A DNA stretch of 64,000 nucleotides from positions 22,515-86,514 of the forward strand of contig NZ_JAYGHY010000008.1 in the NCBI RefSeq assembly GCF_034931305.1, in the 5' to 3' direction. The position numbers were made by a program, and so were the translations under genes. Positions within the stretch are counted from its first letter, which is position 1. Every line of letters begins with the position of its first letter. The stretch comes from Cyanobium gracile_A. Its GTDB lineage: Bacteria; Cyanobacteriota; Cyanobacteriia; PCC-6307; Cyanobiaceae. The notes beneath the pieces are model-generated. The model did not search any database. It had not been told where the DNA came from and saw only the letters and a program-made list of their open reading frames with translations. Of this stretch, positions 15,101 to 22,884 are shown in pieces.

Positions 15101-16381
15101 CTACCAGTTTTTCAGATACTGATCGCGCGTGAAGATCACCGTTCCGTACTCAGCACCGGCACCGACACCCCCACTGATGGTGAAGCCGTGCGGCGTGATG
15201 GCGCGCTCGGGGAAATCGATCGACACGCCACCACCGGCAAGGGCTTTTCCCGAAAAGTTGACACTGCGGCCTTTCTCAGAAACATAGTCCTCAACCGGCA
15301 TTTCCTCGACGGTGAGACCAACGGTCACATCCACGCCACCGGCAAGGCCGGCACCGGCACCAAGGCCATTGGTGAGGAAGAAACGGCCATCGGGACGCGG
15401 CACAAGAGGAATCGCGTAGGAGATCGAGCCCTCAATGCCGACACCAGCAATCACCCCGCCGGAAACACCGATCTCCAGCGTCCTTGGAGGAGCACCAAGA
15501 ACTTTCGTCCCATAGGCCTTGAGTGCCTGGGGCGAAACACCACAGCTGGACAGGAGTCGGTTGATGCCGTTTTCCGAGCGCTCCTTCATGGCGTTCCTCA
15601 GCTGCGTCAGGTTGCCAGGAACCAGCAGGCAGGTCCGCAGACGGAAGGCCGGGTTTTCGACCCCCAGAGACTTGACGACTTCGAACATCCTTCTGGCGGC
15701 TGCCTTGTATTCCTCTCTACTCAGCTTGCGATGGCAGGTGCCCTGGTTAGGGATCACGCCAGGGCTGTAAGACATGCCGTCATCGCACCAGTGTTTGGGG
15801 TTGGCATTCCAGCAGCTTTTCTGACCCTCCCCACCACAATTCGGTGTGGGATCGCTTCCCGGTGGGATGCAGCGGCCGTCGCCGGGCTTGCCGGTGCCGA
15901 AATACTTCAGACCGGGATCGCACCAGAGTTTGGGATTGGCATTCCAGCAGCTTTTCTGGTTCCGTCCACCGCAATTCGGCGTGGGATCACCGCCTGGGGC
16001 GATGCATCGACCATCGCCGGGCTTGCCGGTGCCGACATACTGCAGTCCGGTGTTGCACCATTTTTTGGGGTTCAGGTCCCAGCAGCTCTTTTGATTCAGG
16101 CCGCCGCAGGCTGGCTTCACTCCTGGGTTGGGCCTCGGCCCGGGCCTCACTCCGGGGTTGGGCTTCGGCTGGGGCTTCACGCAGCGACCTTCGCCGGGCT
16201 TGCCGGTGCCGACATACTGCAGTCCGGTGTTGCACCATTTTTGGGGGTTCAGGTTCCAGCAGCTCTTTTGATTCAGGCCGCCGCAGTTCTTGCCGGCGTG
16301 GGCCTCACCTGAAAGGGACAGTGAAAGGGCCAAGCCGGCCATGATGGGGAGGACAGCCTTGATCGTGGTGGAGGTGAACAT
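15101..16381 (-). CDS. Secreted protein with four Cys-rich repeats
   Basis: 426 residues: signal peptide (1-29, ending GEAHA), then four repeats of about 35 residues at 33-67, 92-126, 137-171 and 182-216, each C-x7-C-x8-C-x16-C in the first three (CGGLNQKSCWNLNPQKWC, GLQYVGTGKPGEGRC), the fourth slightly divergent. Repeats 1 and 2 are joined by a Pro-rich linker. Residues about 220-426 form a separate domain: a helical part with two cysteines, then Gly-rich beta strands (EIGVSGGVIAGVGIEGSISY). Repeats of the CGGxNQ type occur in many exported bacterial proteins of unknown role. It neighbours another secreted protein and a two-component system. Confidence 0.75.
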   Translation of the reverse strand: MFTSTTIKAVLPIMAGLALSLSLSGEAHAGKNCGGLNQKSCWNLNPQKWCNTGLQYVGTGKPGEGRCVKPQPKPNPGVRPGPRPNPGVKPACGGLNQKSCWDLNPKKWCNTGLQYVGTGKPGDGRCIAPGGDPTPNCGGRNQKSCWNANPKLWCDPGLKYFGTGKPGDGRCIPPGSDPTPNCGGEGQKSCWNANPKHWCDDGMSYSPGVIPNQGTCHRKLSREEYKAAARRMFEVVKSLGVENPAFRLRTCLLVPGNLTQLRNAMKERSENGINRLLSSCGVSPQALKAYGTKVLGAPPRTLEIGVSGGVIAGVGIEGSISYAIPLVPRPDGRFFLTNGLGAGAGLAGGVDVTVGLTVEEMPVEDYVSEKGRSVNFSGKALAGGGVSIDFPERAITPHGFTISGGVGAGAEYGTVIFTRDQYLKNW

Positions 16382-16434
16382 GGTCAGAGTCGTGGTGTAC
16401 TTGATTGCTGTTTGTCAGTGCCTTGCGGGCGCAG

Positions 16435-17085
16435 CTACCAGGGGCTGACTGGTGCCTCTCTGGGATCGGGGTTGACCGGCGGCTGGTCCAGGCCCGGTTC
16501 GTCAGGGAAAGGGACTGGATCGTCGGGCTGTTGGGGATCCCAGGGCTGTGGGCTATCGCCAGGCTCCGGTTCATCGCCCGGTTCGTTGGACTGTCCGCTT
16601 TTTTCCAGGTCGAAGGTCAGCTGGTCATCGACACGTACCGGAATCAGCGTGTACTGGGCCGGCATCAGCGCGCCCCGTACCGAAACGCTGAGCGAACCGT
16701 CGGCCTGCAGTCGCCCGGTGAGCGTGCCCATCAGTGGCAAGTCATAGCCGGAGTAGGCACCCGGGCCGGTCCGGCGCATGTCCTTGATGACCACCATCGA
16801 GGGCTGAATCTGCAGCATAAACAGATGGGCCCAGGGATCAATCGCATAGGCACGCCCAGCCTCGATACGGATCCTCTTGCCGATGGTGCTGATGATCCAC
16901 TCACCGTCAATCGGCAGTTTTTCGGTCATGGGGACAGCCGTGGACATCGGCAGGAAGGCTGGGATCTGGGCGATTTGGCCACCATCGAACGGCTTGGCCT
17001 GGGCCTGCGATGTGCCCAACAGAAGGCCGAAAGCACACAGCCCCGATAGAAAGAAGCGGCACTGTGAACGCCTTGAATTGCTCAT
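16435..17085 (-). CDS. Secreted protein with Pro/Asp/Glu-rich tail
   Basis: 216 residues from ATG 17085. Signal peptide ends at SQAQA/KPFDGG. Residues about 30-160 are a beta-rich domain (IDGEWIISTIGKRIRIEAGR, AYAIDPWAHLFMLQIQPSM, GYDLPLMGTLTGRLQADGSL) and the last 50 residues are a low-complexity acidic Pro-rich tail (EPGDEPEPGDSPQPWDPQQP). Such a tail could span or bind the cell wall. It is separated by 53 bases from the downstream Cys-repeat protein and probably forms an operon with it. Family not recognised. Confidence 0.65.
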   Translation of the reverse strand: MSNSRRSQCRFFLSGLCAFGLLLGTSQAQAKPFDGGQIAQIPAFLPMSTAVPMTEKLPIDGEWIISTIGKRIRIEAGRAYAIDPWAHLFMLQIQPSMVVIKDMRRTGPGAYSGYDLPLMGTLTGRLQADGSLSVSVRGALMPAQYTLIPVRVDDQLTFDLEKSGQSNEPGDEPEPGDSPQPWDPQQPDDPVPFPDEPGLDQPPVNPDPREAPVSPW

Positions 17086-17188
17086 GTCGTCATTCCTTGA
17101 TTTTGGTCAGAGTTCCTCCATTGCCGGCAGCATTCGCAAACACTGTCTGGCCCGAATCACCTCTGAAACCTAAGCAAGACAGCGCGTG

Positions 17189-17218
17189 CGGAGAATGGGG
17201 TGAACACCCCATTCTCCG
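17189..17218. promoter_or_regulatory. 30-base palindrome upstream of secreted-protein operon
   Basis: Perfect 14-base arms CGGAGAATGGGGTG and CACCCCATTCTCCG with a two-base AA spacer. It contains the 18-mer ATGGGGTG-NN-CACCCCAT shared with 18932-18949. It sits 104 bases upstream of the secreted-protein start and 119 bases past the histidine kinase stop. No T-run follows in either direction, which favours an operator over an intrinsic terminator, though a terminator role cannot be excluded. Confidence 0.6.
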
Positions 17219-17336
17219 TCAGTTGTCACGCCCAAAACATCCGAAGCCATCCAGCTTTGGCGATCGGATTGGATGCTTGGTGCATGTTGACCTGTTGCAT
17301 CCTGGCGGGAGGGAACCCTGCACCCGGTTCAGGCCC

Positions 17337-18896
17337 TCAGGGGCGACCCAGATGTCTCGGCAGCGCCACGAAGGCCGATGTCCCCCGGCCGGGCGTCGAG
17401 CGCAGGTCGAAGGCCATCCCCTGGGCCCGACACAACGCCTGGACGATGCTCAGCCCCAGACCGTCGCCTTTGGAGTCGGCCCCCTTGAAACCCTGTTGGC
17501 TCACACGGGCCAGCATCTGAGCGTCCATCCCGACGCCGTCGTCGTGGACCTGGAAGACGACGTTGCTCCCGCGGGGCATGAAGCCGATCAGAAGCCGCGT
17601 GGACTCGGCATGGGCGAGGGCATTGGCCATCAGGTTGGCCATGATCCGCATCGTCGCCAGCGGCTCGACGCAGATGCTGGTGTCCGGGCAGATGATGCGC
17701 AGACGCACGTTTTGCTCCAGAGCCTGGGCGGCGAACATCTGCTCGAGCGTGCGCGCAAACATGCCGCAGGCGACCACCTCGGGCCCACGGCTGGGTGCAG
17801 TCTGTTGCACCTCGCCAGCCGGATCGGCCCCGTGATCGCCCGTGTAGGCGTGAGCCAGGCTGGCGACGTAGTCCACGGCACGCGAGAGCGTGTCTGCGTC
17901 CTGATCGCGGCCGGCGCGTTGCATCTGGTCCACCGCGTGGCGCAACGCCGCCACAGGCTGCTTCAGGTCATGCGACACCGTGGCGAGCCTGGAGCGGTGC
18001 CGGGAAGCGGTCGACAGAGCCTGCTGATAATCCGCTTCGGCCTCGGCGAGGGCCAGCTGCAACCGGGCCTCGTTGCGCTCGGCCTCCAGCGTCTGGCGTT
18101 CGGCCCGGATCTTCTCACGGGTGATGGCGACCACCTGCCAGATCACGATGGCCAGGGAAAACAGCGCGAACAACAGCAGGGTCAGGCGATTCAGCTGGTT
18201 GATGTCGGGCTGGGAGAAACCTTCGCCGGACAGGTGGGCCACCTGTAACGCGATCGCGAAGCCGCCCACCACCACCGGGAAGGTCCGCGTCAACAGCCGC
18301 TGCAGGCGGTCCCGGATGGACCAGGTCAGCGGCGGAAGCGCCTGGGCGAGCAGCATCGCGAAGAAGAGCAGGTTCAGCGGTTTCCACATGGTCACCAGCG
18401 AGATCTGCTCCAGCCACAGCGCACTGCTGAGGGGCAGCAGGGTGGTGAGCAGGGCCAAGAAACCAAAGAGCGGCCGCAGGCGGGCCAGGGGATGGGGCGC
18501 CTCGATGCGCAGGACGACCACCAGGTAGCCGAAGGCCGTCGTCAGCGACAGGCACAGGTAGGGCACGACCCAGAGCACGAAAGGCCCGCCCCCGAGCAGG
18601 TGGGCGAGCGTGCCGTCCTGGCTCGCCACACTGAGCAACAGGAGCAGGGAAAACAGCACGTAAACCAGCCATCGGAACTCCTGGTAGGCGGCGATGATGG
18701 CGGCCGAGAAGGCGATGGCGGTGAGGAAGAAGGTGTAGAACACGGCATCGCCCATGTCCGGAACATGGCCCTCGGTCAGCGCCTGGGCCTCGCCCGCGGC
18801 CAGCAACATGCCGACTGGCACCGTGAACCAGAGGCGATGGCGGTAAACGGCCTGCGATCGCAAGGGGGCAACCATGCGCGTTCCCGACACCGTCAT
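17337..18896 (-). CDS. Membrane sensor histidine kinase
   Basis: 519 residues from ATG 18896, which has a GGGGAG ribosome site (an upstream ATG at 18953 would overlap the regulator gene). Six or more membrane segments occupy about 20-255, followed by a coiled coil (EKIRAERQTLEAERNEARLQ) and a HisKA domain with the H box ATVSHDLKQPVAALRHAV (H309). The ATPase domain has the N box NLMANALAHAE, G1 VHDDGVGMD and G2 GDGLGLSIVQAL. It therefore autophosphorylates and should signal to the NarL-type regulator encoded just upstream. The membrane part resembles 7TM-type sensor modules; the ligand is unknown. Confidence 0.88.
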   Translation of the reverse strand: MTVSGTRMVAPLRSQAVYRHRLWFTVPVGMLLAAGEAQALTEGHVPDMGDAVFYTFFLTAIAFSAAIIAAYQEFRWLVYVLFSLLLLLSVASQDGTLAHLLGGGPFVLWVVPYLCLSLTTAFGYLVVVLRIEAPHPLARLRPLFGFLALLTTLLPLSSALWLEQISLVTMWKPLNLLFFAMLLAQALPPLTWSIRDRLQRLLTRTFPVVVGGFAIALQVAHLSGEGFSQPDINQLNRLTLLLFALFSLAIVIWQVVAITREKIRAERQTLEAERNEARLQLALAEAEADYQQALSTASRHRSRLATVSHDLKQPVAALRHAVDQMQRAGRDQDADTLSRAVDYVASLAHAYTGDHGADPAGEVQQTAPSRGPEVVACGMFARTLEQMFAAQALEQNVRLRIICPDTSICVEPLATMRIMANLMANALAHAESTRLLIGFMPRGSNVVFQVHDDGVGMDAQMLARVSQQGFKGADSKGDGLGLSIVQALCRAQGMAFDLRSTPGRGTSAFVALPRHLGRP

Positions 18897-18931
18897 GGCT
18901 CCCCATTCTCCTGAAACGAGGCCCCACGCCC

Positions 18932-18949
18932 ATGGGGTGCTCACCCCAT
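18932..18949. promoter_or_regulatory. Second copy of the ATGGGGTG-NN-CACCCCAT palindrome
   Basis: Perfect 8-base arms around CT, located between the regulator stop (18950) and the kinase start (18896). The same 18-base design as at 17195-17212, differing only in the central two bases. Confidence 0.6.
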
Positions 18950-19612
18950 TCACACGGGAGACGGATCGATCAGGCCGTCCTTGAGGGCACGCGCCATCAG
19001 CTGCACCACCGAGTGCGCCTCAAGCTTGCCCATCACGCTGGCCCTGTGTTTCTCCACCGTCTTCGGACTGATATACAGCTCACCGGCGATCTCCTTGTTT
19101 GACTTTCCAGCGACAATCATGTTGAGGACCTGTCGCTCACGGCCGGTGAGCGCCCCGGCCTGCTGGCCGCGACGGATGAGGTCGGTGAATTCCGCCGCGA
19201 CATAACGACCGCCGCTGAGCAGCAGTGGCAGCTTCGCCACCATGTCACGGGCAGGATGTGACTTGCTGAACAGACCGTCGGCACCTGCCTCGACGACGGC
19301 GGCCAGGACACCGGCGGCGGAGATGCCGGTGAACACCGCAATCCTGGTCTCCGGACTCCAGCACCTGACGTCGTGAATGAGTTCCGCGCCACTGGCGAGC
19401 GGCATGGAGATATCAAGGAATAGAAGATCCGGCCGGTGTGCCTTCACCGCTGCGATGGCCTCAAGGCCGTTCTCCGCGGTCGCGATCACCGAGAACTGGA
19501 TGTTGTCGGTTTCGGCGCTGCTGGTGAGCAGATCGCGAATCGCCTCACGGATGATGGCGTGATCATCAGCGATGACGACCGAGCAGGTCTTTCCTGTTGG
19601 CTCGGAATGCAT
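18950..19612 (-). CDS. NarL/FixJ-type response regulator
   Basis: 220 residues from ATG 19612. Receiver domain about 10-130 with the acidic pair IADDHAIIREAI and phosphoacceptor LLFLDISMP (D67); LuxR-type helix-turn-helix at about 155-215 (LTGRERQVLNMIVAGKSNKE, SPKTVEKHRASVMGKL). Encoded upstream of the histidine kinase and probably its partner. It is divergent from the serpin gene, and palindromic sites of one type lie near three of the promoters in this cluster, which makes it a candidate regulator of the secreted proteins and the serpin. Confidence 0.92.
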   Translation of the reverse strand: MHSEPTGKTCSVVIADDHAIIREAIRDLLTSSAETDNIQFSVIATAENGLEAIAAVKAHRPDLLFLDISMPLASGAELIHDVRCWSPETRIAVFTGISAAGVLAAVVEAGADGLFSKSHPARDMVAKLPLLLSGGRYVAAEFTDLIRRGQQAGALTGRERQVLNMIVAGKSNKEIAGELYISPKTVEKHRASVMGKLEAHSVVQLMARALKDGLIDPSPV

Positions 19613-19651
19613 CCTCGTTCCAGTCGATACTGCCCGCATTCCCAGGCGCGA

Positions 19652-19669
19652 ATAGGGCCATCACCCCAT
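19652..19669. promoter_or_regulatory. Third, degenerate copy of the palindrome, upstream of serpin
   Basis: ATAGGGCC-AT-CACCCCAT: the right arm is identical to the other two sites and the left arm matches 5 of 8, with the same two-base spacer. It lies in the shared region between the response-regulator start (19612) and the serpin start (19735). Confidence 0.45.
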
Positions 19670-19734
19670 AGCCAGGGCTGTTGCGGGCGGGAATAGTGGT
19701 CGCACCACTTTAGCGAATCGCACACAAGACCCCC

Positions 19735-21018
19735 ATGAAGAAGCTCCTGAGCCTCGGCGTCTCTGTGTTCGCGGCTGGAGCCGCGTTCGCCGCAGCGAAC
19801 GTCGACCCCGCACAACTGCAGGCGCGTACCTCGCTCAATGTGATCGGCCCCGAACTGCTGACCTCTCACCTGCGCCACAACGGACTTCAGAACGCGATGG
19901 TGTCATCCCCATCGCTGTTTTATGCGTTGAGCGTGCTGGCTCTTGGCGCCGACGGAGCCTCACAGGAACTGCTGGCCTCGCGGCTGCTCACGGATCCGGA
20001 TGCGTCCCTGGCCGATGTCGCCCCGCCACTGGCTGCGCTGCTTTCTACGGACAACAGCGGCGACAACGGCGACAGCAGGAACGGTGCGTTCCGGCTGAGC
20101 CATTCCCTGTGGTCGACGAATGGTGCGAGCGATCGCAAACCGTTCGTGCTGGCGGAGGGGTTTCTCGCCACTGCCGAGGCGCTGTACGGCGCCGGGCACC
20201 GGCCGCTCGACTTCAGGGCGACCGGCGCGGCGCGGCTGATCAATGACTGGGCGGAGGAACAGACCCGCGGACTGATCCCGGCCGTCATCGACGACGCTCT
20301 CTTGTCCAGGCTCGACTGGGTCATCCTCAACACCACCCTGTTTGAAGGCACCTGGGGAACGGCGATGCAGCGCGTGGGCGCACAGGACGCCTACCGCTTC
20401 ATCACCCTCGACGGCCATTCGCAGGCCGCCGCGACGATTCGGACCGTGGATTACGCGGCGCGAGTGATCGACCTGGACGATGGCAGTCTGGTGTTCCAGC
20501 TGCCCTTCGCGGGAGGCCACTACGCCTTCATCGTGCACATGCCGGCACCCGAGCAGGCTGACGTCCGCGGCTGGCTGCTCCATGTGGCGGTTCCAGGGTT
20601 TGCGGGCATGGCCGAGCGGGTGATCGGCGGCGAAGGCAGCCTGCATCCGTTGTCGATCCAGCTGCCGGCCTTCGCGTTCAGCGACACCGTCACGATGGGC
20701 GGCCTCTCGCCGCTGACGCGGGATCTGGGGCTTGCACCGTTGTTTGAGCGGGGCGTGGACCTGTCGAGGCTGTCGGAACAGCCCAGCCGGGTTGGGATCA
20801 TCAAGCAGGACACCCGCATCGAACTGGACGAAAAGGGGGTGCGTGCAGCCGCGGCCACCCTCGTCGGAGGCGTCAAGTCCACCTCGGTGCGTCCAAGCCA
20901 TCGGCGGCGCCAGATTGTGGTGAACCGACCCTTCGCCTTCGCCATCGTCGAGCGCGCCTCGCGGACGCTGCTGTTCAACGGGGTGCTGGTATCGCCACCC
21001 CATACGCAAGCCCACTGA
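19735..21018 (+). CDS. Secreted serpin (serine protease inhibitor family)
   Basis: 427 residues: signal peptide (MKKLLSLGVSVFAAGAAFAA), then a full-length serpin. Family motifs are NAMVSSPSLFYALSVLALGA (the NxxFSPxSI motif), VILNTTLFEGTWGTAM (helix F-strand 3A region), and the C-terminal VNRPFAFAIVERASRTLLFN signature. The reactive-loop hinge, E366-K-G-V-R-A-A-A-A-T375, has the small residues needed for loop insertion, so it looks inhibitory; counting from P17 = E366 puts the scissile bond near K381-S382-T383. It would act on a periplasmic or extracellular protease. Serpins are rare in bacteria. It is divergent from a two-component system. Confidence 0.88.
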   Translation: MKKLLSLGVSVFAAGAAFAAANVDPAQLQARTSLNVIGPELLTSHLRHNGLQNAMVSSPSLFYALSVLALGADGASQELLASRLLTDPDASLADVAPPLAALLSTDNSGDNGDSRNGAFRLSHSLWSTNGASDRKPFVLAEGFLATAEALYGAGHRPLDFRATGAARLINDWAEEQTRGLIPAVIDDALLSRLDWVILNTTLFEGTWGTAMQRVGAQDAYRFITLDGHSQAAATIRTVDYAARVIDLDDGSLVFQLPFAGGHYAFIVHMPAPEQADVRGWLLHVAVPGFAGMAERVIGGEGSLHPLSIQLPAFAFSDTVTMGGLSPLTRDLGLAPLFERGVDLSRLSEQPSRVGIIKQDTRIELDEKGVRAAAATLVGGVKSTSVRPSHRRRQIVVNRPFAFAIVERASRTLLFNGVLVSPPHTQAH

Positions 21019-21156
21019 CCGGGCACCGTGAGCTACCCAGCCAAAGGGATCGCCCTTCACCCGAAGCCGGGTTCCATGCCCGACGTTGCCGAAGCCCCCC
21101 AGCATCGCGCTGGGCCATCCGGCTGCTGGTGGAGCAGAAGCCGCCCATGCGAGGGG

Positions 21157-21609
21157 CTAGGCCACGCCCTGAACGAGACGCTGAATGAGGACACGCGCCG
21201 TCAGCACAAGGCCTGCCCCCGAAGCAACCAGCAGGACTCCCAAGATCCGCAACCACCGGGCTCGCTGGACGGCCGCCTGGCCCTGGAGGATGGCCGTGTC
21301 GCGCACGACCGGTTGACCGGGAGGCGGAAAGCGGCGAGCGGATTGAGCCCGTGCGGCGACTCGCCAGATGTGAACGCCAAGGGCGACAAGAACCGCGGAC
21401 GCTGGAAGGACCCAATACCAGAGCGCCCCGGCCAGCGAATCCCGGGCGGCGTGGGTTTCAGGCAGGCTCGAGATGTCGGCGAGCCAACGCTCCATCACGG
21501 AGATGGCGACGATGCCCAAGGCGCTGATCATCGCCAGCCATAGGAACGCCCGGCGGCGTGCCGCAGGGTCAGCGGCCTGTATCGGGCGTTGGTGGCTTTT
21601 CATTGACAT
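21157..21609 (-). CDS. Two-pass membrane hypothetical protein
   Basis: 150 residues from ATG 21609 (ATG 21603 equally possible; no strong ribosome site). Membrane segments at about 20-36 (AFLWLAMISALGIVAISVM), 62-80 (LWYWVLPASAVLVALGVHI) and 122-140 (ILGVLLVASGAGLVLTARV), with a basic loop between the last two. Family not recognised. Upstream, 21610-21839 holds no gene I can support. Confidence 0.55.
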   Translation of the reverse strand: MSMKSHQRPIQAADPAARRRAFLWLAMISALGIVAISVMERWLADISSLPETHAARDSLAGALWYWVLPASAVLVALGVHIWRVAARAQSARRFPPPGQPVVRDTAILQGQAAVQRARWLRILGVLLVASGAGLVLTARVLIQRLVQGVA

Positions 21610-21839
21610 CCGAATGGGACTGTGAGGCTTCTTGGCCTGTGGCGCCATACAGATTGAGGCTGCCCAGATCTTCCTCGGGAGCCTGCGTGCTGACCTCTGT
21701 GAGGAGACGCACCTGACCACGACGTGGGTGGTTCCATTCTCCACCGATGCTTCGATCCGGAGCGCCGTCGATGCAGGCCGCAGGCGTGGTCTTCATGGGT
21801 GCGGGCAAGCACACCAGGGCCATCAGAAGGATGGTCGGA

Positions 21840-22181
21840 TCAGGCGCCCCCCATCCCCTCCCAGGCCCCCGGATCCAGGTAAATCTCCGCCGGCAGCGGG
21901 CCCGCCAGGAGCCGCTCTTCGCTGGGGTTGAGGGGCCCGGCCAGCAGTTCGGCCGCCGTGAGGCGGGCCGATTCCGGCAGGGCCGGCTGGTCGGGGTCGA
22001 AGGCGGTGGGGTGGGTGATGCTGCTGGAGAAGCCCCGGAAGATCAGCAGCTCGAAGGGTTCGTCCCCCCCCGGCGCCGGCAGGAGGCCAACGAGGCGCAG
22101 CACCCGGTCGGGGCGACCACGGCTGATCGTCTCCAGAGCGGCCAGCAGGGCGGCCATGGAGGGGGAGGCGGCGTCAGTCAT
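21840..22181 (-). CDS. Conserved cyanobacterial protein (DUF7734-like)
   Basis: 113 residues from ATG 22181. The pattern ELLIFRGFSSSITHPTAFDP followed by DQPALPE, an LNPSEERLL segment and an acidic C-terminus matches a small family conserved in cyanobacteria and plastids (FKGFSSSL...PTAFDPDxPVLP). Soluble, function unknown. It follows DUF3177 by 25 bases and is probably cotranscribed. Confidence 0.68.
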   Translation of the reverse strand: MTDAASPSMAALLAALETISRGRPDRVLRLVGLLPAPGGDEPFELLIFRGFSSSITHPTAFDPDQPALPESARLTAAELLAGPLNPSEERLLAGPLPAEIYLDPGAWEGMGGA

Positions 22182-22206
22182 CGGCGGAGGGGCACGGGAA
22201 GAAGGC

Positions 22207-22824
22207 TCAGAACTCGCCGGCCACCCGGCCCAGCCGCGGCAGGCGCACCACCAGCCACTGCAGCAGCCCCACCGCATAGGCCACCAGGGCCACATAACCC
22301 ACGAAGGCGGCCACCCCCGGCGTCCACGCCCCGCCGAACACGAAGGCGAACACCCTGGCCACCACACCGTGCAACCCCTGGGGCGCCTCCTGCCAGGCCA
22401 GGCAGAGGCGCAACGTGGCGCCGGCGCCGCCCATGCAGGGCAGAGCGGTCACGGCCAGGCTCGCCCCGGCCAGCGACAGCAGCGTCAGGCTCCAGCGCCA
22501 GATGCGCAGGGTGAGGGGCAGGGCCCGCCAGGGGGGCATGTCGGCCAGTTCCTCATTGAGATCCACCCAGAACCACAGGCTCGCCACCACCAGCAGCGGC
22601 GCCACCACCAGCAGCAGGAAGCCGGTGGGGCGGTTGTCGGTGAGCAGCAGCAGGGCGATCAGCTGCAGGCTGGCCACCTTCCAATACAGGCCCATCAGGC
22701 GCACCAGCGCCTGCTCCTTGCGGAGGGCCGCCCAGAGGAGCAACACCAGCGGCAGCCCCACGGCGAACAGCATTCCCAGCCGCACGTCGAGCCAGACCAG
22801 GGAGCGATAGAGCTGTTCCGGCAC
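22207..22824 (-). CDS. DUF3177 membrane protein
   Basis: 205 residues from GTG 22824, chosen because the family begins just before LRSLVWLDxRL. Sequence YRSLVWLDVRLGMLFAVGLP, LLWAALRKEQALVRLMGLYW, KVASLQLIALLLLTDNRP is characteristic of this cyanobacterial family. Five to six membrane segments. Function unknown, but conserved across cyanobacteria and possibly plastids. Confidence 0.82.
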   Translation of the reverse strand: MPEQLYRSLVWLDVRLGMLFAVGLPLVLLLWAALRKEQALVRLMGLYWKVASLQLIALLLLTDNRPTGFLLLVVAPLLVVASLWFWVDLNEELADMPPWRALPLTLRIWRWSLTLLSLAGASLAVTALPCMGGAGATLRLCLAWQEAPQGLHGVVARVFAFVFGGAWTPGVAAFVGYVALVAYAVGLLQWLVVRLPRLGRVAGEF

Positions 22825-22884
22825 GTCCGCTCGGTTCGGTAAGGCGCCATTATCCGCGTGCCCCCCAGGCGATAGGGTCCGTTG

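Noticed and set aside
17189..17218. The 30-base palindrome as an intrinsic terminator of the kinase operon
   Set aside because: No T-run on either strand, the kinase gene ends at 17337 and transcribes towards it, and the core recurs at two other sites before genes. A terminator is still possible but less favoured.
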